A stretch of 64,000 nucleotides of DNA, from contig SVBA01000004.1 in NCBI GenBank assembly GCA_015059095.1, positions 48,118 through 112,117 of the forward strand, read 5' to 3'. Each line of letters opens with the position of its first letter. Position 1 is the stretch's first letter. A program made the position numbers and the translations under genes. This document shows, in pieces, positions 46,812 to 57,601 of the stretch. The notes under the pieces were generated by a model, which was not told where the DNA came from, did not search any database, and saw only the letters and a list, made by a program, of their open reading frames with translations. This DNA is from Erysipelotrichaceae bacterium (GTDB lineage Bacteria; Bacillota_I; Bacilli_A; RFN20; CAG-449).

Positions 46812-46832
46812 CTATACTATTTAATAGTATAA
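46812..46832 (+). repeat. Inverted repeat in the atpI-atpB gap
   Basis: TATACTA and TAGTATA flank a short TTTAA loop within 46780-46849, upstream of the atpB ribosome site (AAGGAGAAG). With no T run it is not a terminator; it may stabilise the 5' end of the atp mRNA or separate atpI from atpB. Confidence 0.4.
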
Positions 46833-46849
46833 ATTAAGGAGAAGATAGA

Positions 46850-47626
46850 ATGAGTTTTCTAGCAGATTTAAAATTCAATGACGAGATATTTCCTAGCGAA
46901 TTGATCGTTAGTCTTTTTATAATGGGAATAATTGCCATTTTATCTTTTGTTGTGTATTTTAAATCTAAAAAGGTCGATCCTTTAGAAAAACCAAAAGGTA
47001 TTATGTTACTTGCAGAAATGTATGTAAGTATGATGGATAATTTAATTTGTACTAATATGGGGAAACAATATCGAAAAATTGGTGGGGCAGTTTATGGCTT
47101 TTTATCAATGTATTTATTCATTTGTTTAATTATTGGTTTATTAGGTGTTCCTTCACCAATTACATATTTATATGTACCATTATCGTTAGGTTTAACTACA
47201 TTCTTATTAATTCACATTACTGCTGCATATTATAATAGAAAAAATTATTTCCAAAGATATGTTGATCCAGTGTGGGCATTCTTACCAATTAACTTATTAT
47301 CTATGTGGGCTCCATTATTAAGTATTACATTAAGATTATTTGGTAATGCAATTGCAGGTTATGTTGTATTAAGTTTAGTTTACTGGGCATTTGACAATAT
47401 TAGAATTGGACTAGTAAGTCTAGCTCCAGCAGCAGTTATTGTTACTCCAGTATTACACGTTTATTTTGATATAGTATCTGGTTTTATTCAAACCATGGTA
47501 TATACATTATTATCTATGGCCTTAATTAGAAATGAGGTTCCAGAGGATTTATCTAATCAACTAGATAAAGAATATGAAACAGAAGTTTCAAAATTTAATT
47601 CCATGTTAAACATGGAAGAAAAATAA
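46850..47626 (+). CDS. atpB: F0F1 ATP synthase subunit a
   Basis: A 258-residue polytopic membrane subunit. The essential stator arginine lies in SITLRLFGNAIAGYVV, and the C-terminal helix pair HVYFDIVSGFIQTMVYTLLSM contains the other channel residues. It forms the ion half-channels beside the c-ring. The C-terminal tail (EVPEDLSNQLDKEYETEVSKFNSMLNMEEK) is a little longer than usual. The first gene of the core operon, 19 bases before atpE. Confidence 0.96.
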   Translation: MSFLADLKFNDEIFPSELIVSLFIMGIIAILSFVVYFKSKKVDPLEKPKGIMLLAEMYVSMMDNLICTNMGKQYRKIGGAVYGFLSMYLFICLIIGLLGVPSPITYLYVPLSLGLTTFLLIHITAAYYNRKNYFQRYVDPVWAFLPINLLSMWAPLLSITLRLFGNAIAGYVVLSLVYWAFDNIRIGLVSLAPAAVIVTPVLHVYFDIVSGFIQTMVYTLLSMALIRNEVPEDLSNQLDKEYETEVSKFNSMLNMEEK

Positions 47627-47645
47627 TAACAAGGAGGTAAATTTT

Positions 47646-47918
47646 ATGTTATTAAATTTCTTAGCTGAAGCAGCAGGTATTTTTAATGAAGCATTTGCTT
47701 CAGGTATGGCTTACCTAGGTGCAGGTTTAGCAATGATTGCTGGTATTGGTCCTGCGATTGGTGAAGGCTTCGTTTGTAAAGCAGCAGTCGAAGGTATTTC
47801 AAGAAACCCAGAAGCAACTGGTACAATCCGTTCTACAATGATTCTTGGTGTTGCACTTTGTGAAACAACAGGTATTTACGCTTTCCTTATCGCTATTTTA
47901 TTAGTCTTCTTAAAGTAA
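47646..47918 (+). CDS. atpE: F0F1 ATP synthase subunit c, two-carboxylate type
   Basis: A 90-residue hairpin of two membrane helices. The ion-binding glutamate E73 lies in ALCETTGIY; a second carboxylate, E40, sits in GPAIGEGF on helix 1, exactly 33 residues earlier, with T74 and Y78 following E73. In Na+-driven rings the equivalents are Gln or Glu at position 32, E65, Ser/Thr 66 and Tyr 70, so the pattern resembles the Na+-binding two-carboxylate type described for Fusobacterium. An N-terminal extension of about eight residues is present. Strong AAGGAGG upstream suits the high copy number of c. Confidence 0.96.
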   Translation: MLLNFLAEAAGIFNEAFASGMAYLGAGLAMIAGIGPAIGEGFVCKAAVEGISRNPEATGTIRSTMILGVALCETTGIYAFLIAILLVFLK

Positions 47919-47924
47919 TTTAAC

Positions 47925-48512
47925 ATGAAAAAATATCTAAAATATTCCATTCTTTCTTTATTTACTGTAATTATGCTTACTTCTTGTGAAGGGGCACCAG
48001 TAGATCAAGAAAATATGGTTAATAAATTATTTGGTAGTTGGCAATCTTTATTAATTCAATTAGGAGCGACTCTAATTTTAATTTTAATCGTTGGCAAGTT
48101 CTTTATGAAACCAGTAAGAGAAATTTTACAAAAAAGACAAGATCATATCATGTCTCAAATTTCTACTGCTAACTTAATTAAAGAAAAGGCTGAAGAAAAA
48201 GAAAAAGAAGTTAATGAAAGAATCTCTCGTTTAAATGTTGAAGCAAGTTCGATTATTGATGATGCTAAAAAGAATGCAGAAACAATTAAAGAAAATGCTT
48301 ATAAAGAAATTGAAGAAGAAAAGATTATTCAACATCAAATTCTTCAAAAACAATTAGAACAAGAAAAAATAAGCGCGAAAGAAGAAATACGTAAGGAAAT
48401 TTTAGAAGTTGCATTGCAAGCTTCTGAAGTGGTACTTCAAAGAGAAGTATCTAAGAAAGACAATCAACAAATCGTTGAAAATTTTATAAAGGAAGTAAAG
48501 TCTGATGAATAA
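47925..48512 (+). CDS. atpF: F0F1 ATP synthase subunit b with lipoprotein signal
   Basis: A 195-residue b subunit: N-terminal signal with lipobox MLTSC (C21), then EGAPVDQENMVNKL, a membrane helix at about 40-62 (LLIQLGATLILILIVGKFFM) and a long charged coiled coil to the C-terminus that reaches F1. Ordinary b subunits start directly with the membrane helix; a lipoprotein-type b is known from Mycoplasma. The lipid would give the stator an additional anchor outside the membrane. It overlaps atpH by 8 bases. Confidence 0.93.
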   Translation: MKKYLKYSILSLFTVIMLTSCEGAPVDQENMVNKLFGSWQSLLIQLGATLILILIVGKFFMKPVREILQKRQDHIMSQISTANLIKEKAEEKEKEVNERISRLNVEASSIIDDAKKNAETIKENAYKEIEEEKIIQHQILQKQLEQEKISAKEEIRKEILEVALQASEVVLQREVSKKDNQQIVENFIKEVKSDE

Positions 48513-49044
48513 TTTAGCCTCTAGATATGCATCAGCTCTTTTATCATTAGCATTAGAAGAAAATAAGAATGAGGCATATCGTCAATATTTAAAGTCAATT
48601 TTAGAAGTAATTCAAGAAGATAAATCTCTTGAAAAGCTTTTAGGTTGTTCAAATATTTCCAAAGAGGAAAAAAAGAAGATAGTAGATAGAGTGTTTGTAT
48701 CTGCTCCTTCAGTTCATATTAATTCGTTTATTAAAGTTATCATTGATAATTCAAGAGCGACTTATTTAAAAAAGATTATAGAAGAATTTATTTCTTTATC
48801 TAATGCTCAAGATGGTATTTTAGAAGGATATATTTATTCTAGTATGCCTTTAGAAAAAGAAGAAATTAGAAGAATAGAGCTATCTATATCTTTAAAATTA
48901 AAGAAAAAAGTATATTTAATTCCAAAGATTAAAGAAGAATTAATTGGAGGATTTAAAGTAGTAATTAATGATTACGTATTCGATGCTTCTATTAAAAATA
49001 AATTAGAAGGATTAAAACAAAGTCTATTAGAAAGGGGATTATAA
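48505..49044 (+). CDS. atpH: F0F1 ATP synthase subunit delta
   Basis: A 179-residue OSCP/delta subunit with the N-terminal helical bundle ([18 protein letters not shown]) and the C-terminal signature segment [25 protein letters not shown]. It joins the b dimer to the top of F1. Starts 8 bases before the atpF stop and ends 2 bases before atpA. Confidence 0.93.
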   Translation: MNNLASRYASALLSLALEENKNEAYRQYLKSILEVIQEDKSLEKLLGCSNISKEEKKKIVDRVFVSAPSVHINSFIKVIIDNSRATYLKKIIEEFISLSNAQDGILEGYIYSSMPLEKEEIRRIELSISLKLKKKVYLIPKIKEELIGGFKVVINDYVFDASIKNKLEGLKQSLLERGL

Positions 49045-49046
49045 TT

Positions 49047-50567
49047 ATGATTATTAAACCTAATGAAATTTCTGAGTTAATTAAGGCTCAAATTAAAGAA
49101 TATTCACATAAAATTGAAACTACTGACGTAGGTAGTGTCGTTTCTATTGGTGATGGTGTTGCAACTGTATATGGTTTAGATAAATGTATGTTATCTGAAT
49201 TATTAGAGTTTCCTCATGGAATTTATGGAATGGCATTTAACTTAAATGAAGATTCTGTTGGTGTAGTTATGCTAGGCTCTGATCGTCAAATTAAAGAAGG
49301 CGATGTAGTAAAAAGAACAGGTGCAGTAGTGGAAATTCCTGTTGGAGATGGAATGTTAGGAAGAGTAGTCAACTCTTTAGGTCAACCTATTGATGGACTT
49401 GGTGATATTAAATTTACAAAAAAACGTCCAGTAGAAAGAATTGCTCCTGGAGTTATGACTAGAAAATCAGTTTCTGTTCCTCTTCAAACAGGTATTAAAG
49501 CAATCGACGCGATGATTCCAATTGGTAGAGGTCAAAGAGAACTTATTATTGGTGATAGACAAACAGGTAAAACTGCAATTGCAATTGATACAATTTTAAA
49601 TCAAAAAGGTAAAGATTGTTATTGTATTTATGTAGCGATTGGTCAAAAGAACTCTACAGTTGCTCATATTGTAGAAAGATTAAGAAAAGCTGGTGCGATG
49701 GAATATACTACTGTAGTGTCTGCAACTGCTAGTGAACTTGCTCCTTTACAATATTTAGCACCTTATTCAGGAGTTACTATTGCTGAAGAATGGATGGAAC
49801 AAGGCAAAGATGTCTTAATCGTTTATGATGATTTATCAAAACATGCTGTAGCATATAGAACAATGGCACTTTTATTAAGAAGAGCTCCAGGTAGAGAAGC
49901 TTATCCAGGTGATGTTTTCTATCTTCATAGTAGATTATTAGAAAGAGCTTGTAGATTGAATGAAAAAAATGGTGGAGGTTCAATTACCGCTTTACCAATT
50001 ATTGAAACTCAAGCAGGTGATATTTCTGCTTATATTCCTACTAACGTAATTTCAATTACTGATGGACAAATCTTCTTACAAACTGAATTATTTAATGCTG
50101 GTCAAAGACCTGCAGTAGATTCAGGTTTATCAGTATCTCGTGTTGGTAGTGCTGCTCAAATTAAAGCGATGAAACAAGTTGCAGGATCATTAAAAATTGA
50201 ACTTGCTTCTTATCGTGAACTTCAATCATTCTCTCAATTTGGTTCGGATTTAGATGCTGAAACTAAAAGAGTATTAAATCATGGTGAAAAATTAATGGAA
50301 GTATTAAAGCAAAATCAATATTCACCATATGACGTTAATAAACAAATTATTGAATTATTTGCAGCTAAACATCGTTTCTTAGATGATTTACCTACAAAAT
50401 TAGTAAAAAATGCTTTAGAAGATATCTATACTCACATCGATGTCAATCATCATGAAGTATTAGTTGAACTTGAAACTAATAGATCATTCTCTAAAGAATT
50501 AGAAGAAAAATTAATTAATATATTAAATGATTTTTCAAAAGTTATTAAAGATAAATATTTAAATTAA
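49047..50567 (+). CDS. atpA: F0F1 ATP synthase subunit alpha
   Basis: A 506-residue alpha subunit with the N-terminal [19 protein letters not shown], the Walker A loop [22 protein letters not shown], and the conserved [17 protein letters not shown]. It holds the non-catalytic nucleotide sites of F1. Length and gene order are standard. Confidence 0.99.
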   Translation: MIIKPNEISELIKAQIKEYSHKIETTDVGSVVSIGDGVATVYGLDKCMLSELLEFPHGIYGMAFNLNEDSVGVVMLGSDRQIKEGDVVKRTGAVVEIPVGDGMLGRVVNSLGQPIDGLGDIKFTKKRPVERIAPGVMTRKSVSVPLQTGIKAIDAMIPIGRGQRELIIGDRQTGKTAIAIDTILNQKGKDCYCIYVAIGQKNSTVAHIVERLRKAGAMEYTTVVSATASELAPLQYLAPYSGVTIAEEWMEQGKDVLIVYDDLSKHAVAYRTMALLLRRAPGREAYPGDVFYLHSRLLERACRLNEKNGGGSITALPIIETQAGDISAYIPTNVISITDGQIFLQTELFNAGQRPAVDSGLSVSRVGSAAQIKAMKQVAGSLKIELASYRELQSFSQFGSDLDAETKRVLNHGEKLMEVLKQNQYSPYDVNKQIIELFAAKHRFLDDLPTKLVKNALEDIYTHIDVNHHEVLVELETNRSFSKELEEKLINILNDFSKVIKDKYLN

Positions 50568-50591
50568 ATTTTATAGAAAGGAGAAAGAAGT

Positions 50592-52845
<2,254 letters not shown>

Positions 52846-52846
52846 T

Positions 52847-53248
52847 ATGAGTGAAGTTAATTTTAAAGTTATTACTCCTAGTGGTATTTTATTTAATCAA
52901 AATGTTAGTAAATTAACTATTAGAACTTTAGAAGGTTATATTACAGTTCTTCCAAAACATTTTCCTTTAACAACTAGTATTATTCCTTCTATTTGTGATT
53001 TTAATGTGGACGATAAAAATATTAGAGCATTCACTGGTAGTGGTATATTAAAAGTGGGCGAAAAAGACATCAAATTAGTTGTTTCTTCATTTAATTTTAA
53101 AGATGATATTGATATTGAAAGAGCAAGAAAGGCTCTTGAAAGAGCAAATGGATATTTGGCTAGTCAAGATCCAAATATTGATAAAGAACGCGCTAAAAAC
53201 GCAAAAATAAGAGCAGAGGCTCGTATCGCATTGTGGGAGGGAAAATAA
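52847..53248 (+). CDS. atpC: F0F1 ATP synthase subunit epsilon
   Basis: A 133-residue epsilon subunit: a beta-sandwich domain (VNFKVITPSGILFNQNV, GYITVLPKHFPLTTSI) followed by the two-helix inhibitory domain (DIERARKALERANGYL, RARIALW-type end). It couples and restrains the rotor. Starts 1 base after atpD; its stop shares a base with the next start (TAATG). Confidence 0.95.
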   Translation: MSEVNFKVITPSGILFNQNVSKLTIRTLEGYITVLPKHFPLTTSIIPSICDFNVDDKNIRAFTGSGILKVGEKDIKLVVSSFNFKDDIDIERARKALERANGYLASQDPNIDKERAKNAKIRAEARIALWEGK

Positions 53249-54159
53249 TGAATCTTAATTTTCAAGAACAATTAAATAAGATTAATCGTTTTGATGAAAA
53301 TGAATCAAAAAAGATGGTTGAAATAAATAAATTACTTTCTTCTAAATTTAGTTTTATTACTATGATTGTTTCCATTGTATTTATTGTTTTTTATTACGCT
53401 TTAAATGTGGTTAATCAATTATATTATGTTGAAACAATTAATTTTGCAGTAGTAATATCTGTGTTAGGTGAAAATATATTAAATTGTGTTTTTCCTGCTA
53501 TTTTTGTTTTCTATTTTGTTGGATTATATAAAAGAAGTAAAAGTGGTAAACCTTCTATCGGAAGAGATGGTACTTTAAGTAAAGTTTTTTCTCTTAGAAC
53601 CTATGCAAAATTCTTTTATATTATTAATATTATTGGATTTGCTTCAAATGCATTTTTATATTTAAATATAGAAAATTTAGTTACTCAATTTCCAGAAATG
53701 TTTTTAGGAATTACCGATACTGAATTGGCAGCTTCTTCTAATTTAGGAATCTATTTTATTATTATGACTGCCTTATATACGTTAACTTGGTTTAGTTTAA
53801 GTAGAGGTTCAAAAAGAATTCTTCAAGATATTATTTTTGATTCAAAAGATTATAACTATGTTGATATTTTTATTTTTATTGGATTCATTATCTTAACTCC
53901 AGTGTTAGAAACTATTGGTACATCTCTAGCACTTTCTGGCATTAATAATCCTTTAACAACTATTTATTTTACAGAACCTATAATTTTTTCAGATATCATG
54001 TATTTAATTTATAACTTGTTAAGTATTGGATTAATGATTTTAGTATCTTTATTATTTATTAAACTTAAAAAAATAATTAATAACGTATCTGGATCGACAA
54101 ATCCATTAAATGATGGTGAAATCGTTTATACAGTCAATTTAGAAGATGACAAAGAATAA
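53248..54159 (+). CDS. Six-helix membrane protein coupled to the atp operon
   Basis: A 303-residue protein: about 40 polar N-terminal residues (possible coiled coil), then about six membrane helices, and a polar C-terminal tail NPLNDGEIVYTVNLEDDKE. No family is recognised. The frame opens at a GTG at 53233, but the GGGAGGG ribosome site would then be coding; ATG 53248, which overlaps the atpC stop as TAATG, is the chosen start. The coupling makes it a tenth gene of the ATP synthase transcript. Function unknown; membrane-associated partner or unrelated passenger. Confidence 0.7.
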   Translation: MNLNFQEQLNKINRFDENESKKMVEINKLLSSKFSFITMIVSIVFIVFYYALNVVNQLYYVETINFAVVISVLGENILNCVFPAIFVFYFVGLYKRSKSGKPSIGRDGTLSKVFSLRTYAKFFYIINIIGFASNAFLYLNIENLVTQFPEMFLGITDTELAASSNLGIYFIIMTALYTLTWFSLSRGSKRILQDIIFDSKDYNYVDIFIFIGFIILTPVLETIGTSLALSGINNPLTTIYFTEPIIFSDIMYLIYNLLSIGLMILVSLLFIKLKKIINNVSGSTNPLNDGEIVYTVNLEDDKE

Positions 54160-54173
54160 TTGTCATCTTTTTT
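54143..54173 (+). terminator. Terminator of the ATP synthase operon
   Basis: AAGATGACA and TGTCATCTT flank a 9-base loop and are followed by Ts. The left arm lies inside the last codons of the membrane protein gene. Confidence 0.8.
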
Positions 54174-54420
54174 AAATGAATTTATCAAATAGAAGAGACA
54201 ATTGATATTTACAAGACGAAGAAACTGGTGGTAAATTATTTAATAAATAATCTTTATGTTCTTTGTCTAGCAAATCAAGGTTATCTTTAAGGTAGGGTAG
54301 TATTTTTTCAACTTCTTTATAAGTAAATTGAAATCCCAAATAATTTAAATACCTTAACGATGAGTCAACACTCAGAGTCTTTATAAAAATTGTTAATAAG
54401 GTTTTATTCAAAAAAATCAC
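54172..54420 (-). CDS. Small DUF2624 (YqfT)-like protein
   Basis: An 82-residue helical protein. The stretch from KTLSVDSSLRYLNYLGFQFTYKEVEKIL to YQLSLLFDKFI follows, as I recall it, the pattern of the B. subtilis YqfT/DUF2624 family (helix with T-x-x-E-L-L-x-Y, a Leu/Ile-rich middle, and a final LFEQF-like end). The function of that family is unknown. The GTG start at 54420 lies within the ispG terminator hairpin and has no ribosome site, so the true start may be the TTG three codons later, or it may rely on read-through from ispG. Confidence 0.5.
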   Translation of the reverse strand: MIFLNKTLLTIFIKTLSVDSSLRYLNYLGFQFTYKEVEKILPYLKDNLDLLDKEHKDYLLNNLPPVSSSCKYQLSLLFDKFI

Positions 54421-54443
54421 CCATAGAAGTATATGAGTGATTT
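54409..54443 (-). terminator. Terminator after ispG (minus strand)
   Basis: Read on the minus strand, AAATCACTCAT and ATGGGTGATTT form a stem followed by a T run. It sits between ispG and the DUF2624-like gene and overlaps the latter's apparent start. Confidence 0.65.
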
Positions 54444-54446
54444 ATT

Positions 54447-55508
54447 TTATTTTTGCCAATTTTTTAAATGCTCTTCAAATCTTGAATATAAATTATACAA
54501 ATTGACATTTTCAATTATTTTACCTTTTTTAAAGATAACATAGTTATCTTTATTCGAACAAGCAATTCCTAAATCTGCTTGCATTCCTTCACCGATTCCA
54601 TTAACTACACAACCCATGCAGGCGACAGTAATATTTAGTTTATATTTATCTAATAATTTAATTGCAAGTTCTGCTATATCTTTTGTATTTGCAGTAGTTC
54701 TACCACACATTGGGCAAGAGATAATCGTATAGTAATTATCATATAGTCCTAAATCATGAAGAAGTCTTTTACAAGCTTTAATTTCTTCAATAGGATCATC
54801 TGATAGAGAGATTCTAATTGTATTTCCAATTCCTTCAATTAATAAAGGCGCTAGAGCTATAGTAGAACGAATTAAACCAACATCTTTAATAGAAGTTTCT
54901 GTTACTCCGATATGTAGAGGATATTTATATCTTTTACTAGCTTCTCTATAACATTCTAAAGTTATTAGTGGAGAAGAAGATTTAAGTGCAAGTACTAAAT
55001 TCTTAAAATCATATTTTTCAAAAATTTTAATATATGAATCTAAAATATTTAACATAATCTCAGTCGACATTTTATAATTGTTTTCTTTGATTACTTCTTG
55101 TGGGATAGATCCTGAATTTACACCAATACGGATACTTACATCGTGTTTTTTTGCTAAATCGATAATTTCCTTAATTTCATTTTCATCTTTTAAATTACCA
55201 GGATTTAAACGTATTTTACTTGCACCATTAATAATTGATAATTTTGCAAGTTTACTAGAAAAATGAATATCAGCAATTAATGGAATATGGATTCTTGAAA
55301 CTATTTCTTTTAATGAATAAGCATCTTCTTCATCTAAAATCGAAACTCTAATTAAGTCACAGCCTTCATTTTCAAGTTCTAAAATTTGAGAAACTACTTC
55401 ATCAACTTTACTAGTTTTTATATTACACATTGATTGAATTGCAATCTTATGATCTTTTCCAATATATACATTGCCAATTTTTACTTCATAGGTATTATTT
55501 CTTAACAT
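54447..55508 (-). CDS. ispG: 4-hydroxy-3-methylbut-2-enyl diphosphate synthase (IspG/GcpE)
   Basis: A 353-residue 4Fe-4S enzyme of standard length for the bacterial type. The barrel shows IAIQSMCNIKT, GCDLIRVSI, PLIADIHFSSKLA and IRLNPGN; the C-terminal part has the cluster cysteines in SCPMCGRTT and ACMGCVVNGIGEG. It makes HMBPP in the MEP isoprenoid pathway, matching IspD at 41.1 kb. AGGTGA precedes the start. It is separate from other MEP genes here. Confidence 0.96.
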   Translation of the reverse strand: MLRNNTYEVKIGNVYIGKDHKIAIQSMCNIKTSKVDEVVSQILELENEGCDLIRVSILDEEDAYSLKEIVSRIHIPLIADIHFSSKLAKLSIINGASKIRLNPGNLKDENEIKEIIDLAKKHDVSIRIGVNSGSIPQEVIKENNYKMSTEIMLNILDSYIKIFEKYDFKNLVLALKSSSPLITLECYREASKRYKYPLHIGVTETSIKDVGLIRSTIALAPLLIEGIGNTIRISLSDDPIEEIKACKRLLHDLGLYDNYYTIISCPMCGRTTANTKDIAELAIKLLDKYKLNITVACMGCVVNGIGEGMQADLGIACSNKDNYVIFKKGKIIENVNLYNLYSRFEEHLKNWQK

Positions 55509-55691
55509 AAGTTCACCTCGATAAAATTATATCACTTTTTTGAAGTTTTAATTATACAAAGTATCTAATTTTAGTTGTTTTTAGACAAAAATAAACTAAG
55601 AAAGAGAATTTTATATATTTTATTCTTAAAAAATGTAGTAATTTCAATTTAGATATGATACTATTACTAAGGTAAAAATGGAGGTGGACAT

Positions 55692-55844
55692 ATGCCACGT
55701 GAAGATCTTATCTTAAGATGTACAGAATGTAAAGAAGAAAACTACATTACTACAAAAAACAAAAAAGCACATCCTGAAAAAATGGAAATCAAAAAATTCT
55801 GTAAAAGATGTAACAAGATGACTGTTCATAAAGAAAAGAAATAG
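55692..55844 (+). CDS. rpmG: Ribosomal protein bL33 (zinc-binding form)
   Basis: A 50-residue protein, [18 protein letters not shown] at the N-terminus, with four cysteines (C10, C13, C37, C40) in two CxxC pairs, so this is the zinc-containing C+ form of L33 rather than the zinc-free C- paralogue. It belongs to the 50S subunit near the E site. GGAGGTG lies 6 bases upstream. The gap before it (55509-55691) is AT-rich with no clear extra feature besides a possible TACTAT -10 box at 55659-55664. Confidence 0.95.
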   Translation: MPREDLILRCTECKEENYITTKNKKAHPEKMEIKKFCKRCNKMTVHKEKK

Positions 55845-55867
55845 GGCTTACTAAGCTCTTTTTTTGT
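55843..55867 (+). terminator. Rho-independent terminator after rpmG
   Basis: AGGGCTT and AAGCTCT (one G-T pair) around a 3-base loop, followed by seven Ts. The stem begins in the rpmG stop codon. Confidence 0.75.
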
Positions 55868-55882
55868 AGGAGATATTAAATT

Positions 55883-56509
55883 ATGGAAATTAAAAGAATG
55901 GAAAATACAAAAGGGTTTTCATGTAATGTTTTTATATGTAAATCTAGTAAAGGCAATTTTATAGTTGATCCAGGATATGTTAATGAAAAAATGATTAATT
56001 ACATTAAAGAAATAGGCGGAATTGATTTTATTTTAATAACTCATGGTCATTTTGATCATATTTATGGGTTAAATTCATTAACAAATCTTTTTCCTGAATG
56101 TGAAGTTTATGCATATAAAGATGAATTAGATGTAATATATGATCCTAGAAAAAATTGTTCAATATTTTTTGATGGAAATAGATTGGAAATTGAAAAAGAT
56201 ATTTTGCCTCTTGATGAAGGGAAAATTAAAATTAAAGATCATCTATTAAGAGTTATTCATACTCCTGGTCATACAAAAGGAGGCTGTGTCTATATTTTTG
56301 ATGATGAAGAGGCTGTTTTTACAGGTGATACTATTATTTGTGAATCAATTGGTAGATATGATTTACCAACCTCATCACATGCTAGTTTATTTAATTCATT
56401 AAATAAGATAAAAGAACTAAATATTCCATCTTCTTATAAAGCATACTTTGGTCATGGTGAAACTTTCACTTTCGAAAAATTATATAGAGTAAATAATTAT
56501 CTTAAATAA
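55883..56509 (+). CDS. Metallo-beta-lactamase-fold hydrolase (glyoxalase II-like)
   Basis: A 208-residue MBL-fold protein with the metal motif THGHFDHIYG, later ligands in HTPGHTKGG and FTGDTI, and a final histidine in FGHGETF. This is the YcbL/YqgX group of small Firmicutes hydrolases, often thioesterases related to glyoxalase II. The substrate is unknown. The start lies 10 bases after TAGGAGA. It is followed 24 bases later by a membrane protein gene and then efp, perhaps in one transcript. Confidence 0.87.
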   Translation: MEIKRMENTKGFSCNVFICKSSKGNFIVDPGYVNEKMINYIKEIGGIDFILITHGHFDHIYGLNSLTNLFPECEVYAYKDELDVIYDPRKNCSIFFDGNRLEIEKDILPLDEGKIKIKDHLLRVIHTPGHTKGGCVYIFDDEEAVFTGDTIICESIGRYDLPTSSHASLFNSLNKIKELNIPSSYKAYFGHGETFTFEKLYRVNNYLK

Positions 56510-56533
56510 GAGCATAATATTCTTGGTGAGAGA

Positions 56534-56941
56534 ATGAAACAAAACTATATTATATCGTTATTTTCTAGTTGTACATTACTATTAACTAACGATATTTTTT
56601 ATTTACTAAATTTATCGACTTTTAATACATTTTTAATAAAACTAAGCAATGTTTATATTATCAATTTTTTAACATTATTAGTTATTATATCCTTATTATT
56701 ATTTTTATTAAGCGTTTTATTAAGTAAAGTTTGGAAGTATAATAACAAACTAATTTACTATTTAATTGAATCATTAATTATTTATTTGATTTTGATATTT
56801 TTACTAATAGAATGTCATGTAATTAGTCGAAAAATCGATTTATCCAGCTTATTAAGCATGCTTTTTTCAATAATTTTTACAAGTTGTTTATATTTTTATT
56901 CATTTTTCTATGAGAATGTAGTAAAATACAAAAGGCAATAG
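56534..56941 (+). CDS. Small four-helix membrane protein
   Basis: A 135-residue, very hydrophobic protein with about four membrane helices (about 5-27, 38-62, 74-94 and 106-127) and few charged residues. No family is recognised. It lies between the MBL hydrolase and efp with short gaps (24 and 13 bases), so it is probably co-transcribed with efp. GGTGAGA lies upstream of the ATG. Confidence 0.6.
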   Translation: MKQNYIISLFSSCTLLLTNDIFYLLNLSTFNTFLIKLSNVYIINFLTLLVIISLLLFLLSVLLSKVWKYNNKLIYYLIESLIIYLILIFLLIECHVISRKIDLSSLLSMLFSIIFTSCLYFYSFFYENVVKYKRQ

Positions 56942-56954
56942 GAGGAGTAAAATT

Positions 56955-57512
56955 ATGGTAAACTGTACAGAAGTAAGACCTGGTAACACATTCGAACACG
57001 AAGGACAAATTTATAATTGTATCTCAATTGATTTAAACAAAACTGCAATGGCTAAAATGAAAGTTAAAATTAAATCTAAAAACGTTAGAACAGGTGCAGT
57101 ATTAGAATTATCATTTATCGGTGGCGATAAAGTTGAAATTTTAAGATTAGACAAAAAACAAATGCAATATCTTTACGATGATGGTGAAGGTTATGTCTTT
57201 ATGGATATTGAAACATATGATCAAGTTTCAGTTTCTAAAGAAAGATTAGCTTGGGAAATGAATTTCTTAGTACCAGAAGCAGTTGTTCAAATGACATTCT
57301 ATGAAGGTGAAATTATGGGTATTGAATTACCTGCTAAAGTAACTTTACAAATTACTGAATGTGATCCAGCTGTTAGAGGTGACACAATCAATAAAGCATT
57401 AAAAGATGCAATTTGTGAAACTGGTTTAAAAGTTAAAGTTCCAATGTTTGTTGAAAATGGTGAAAAAATTATCGTTGCAACATCAGATGGTTCTTATGAT
57501 TCAAGAGCTTAA
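56955..57512 (+). CDS. efp: Elongation factor P with unusual loop tip (Met at position 32)
   Basis: A 185-residue EF-P of normal length with three beta-barrel domains: an N-terminal KOW-like domain (TEVRPGNTFEHEGQIYNC), the central OB domain and a C-terminal domain with the signature PAKVTLQITECDPAVRGDT and GLKVKVPMFVENGEKI. EF-P relieves ribosomes stalled at polyproline. The loop that reaches the peptidyl-transferase centre reads LNKTAMAKMKVK; aligned with PGKG of E. coli or Bacillus, Met32 takes the place of the modified Lys. Lys29 and Lys34 are close by. AGGAGG lies 9 bases upstream. Confidence 0.95.
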   Translation: MVNCTEVRPGNTFEHEGQIYNCISIDLNKTAMAKMKVKIKSKNVRTGAVLELSFIGGDKVEILRLDKKQMQYLYDDGEGYVFMDIETYDQVSVSKERLAWEMNFLVPEAVVQMTFYEGEIMGIELPAKVTLQITECDPAVRGDTINKALKDAICETGLKVKVPMFVENGEKIIVATSDGSYDSRA

Positions 57513-57529
57513 TTATTATTAATAAAATT

Positions 57530-57553
57530 AGTGTAGGAAACTACACTTTTTTT
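57530..57553 (+). terminator. Rho-independent terminator after efp
   Basis: AGTGTAG and CTACACT around a GAAA tetraloop, followed by Ts. Confidence 0.88.
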
Positions 57554-57601
57554 GTTCTAATTATTATTTAGTTTGAATACATAATGGTAGGAGGAAATAT
57601 T

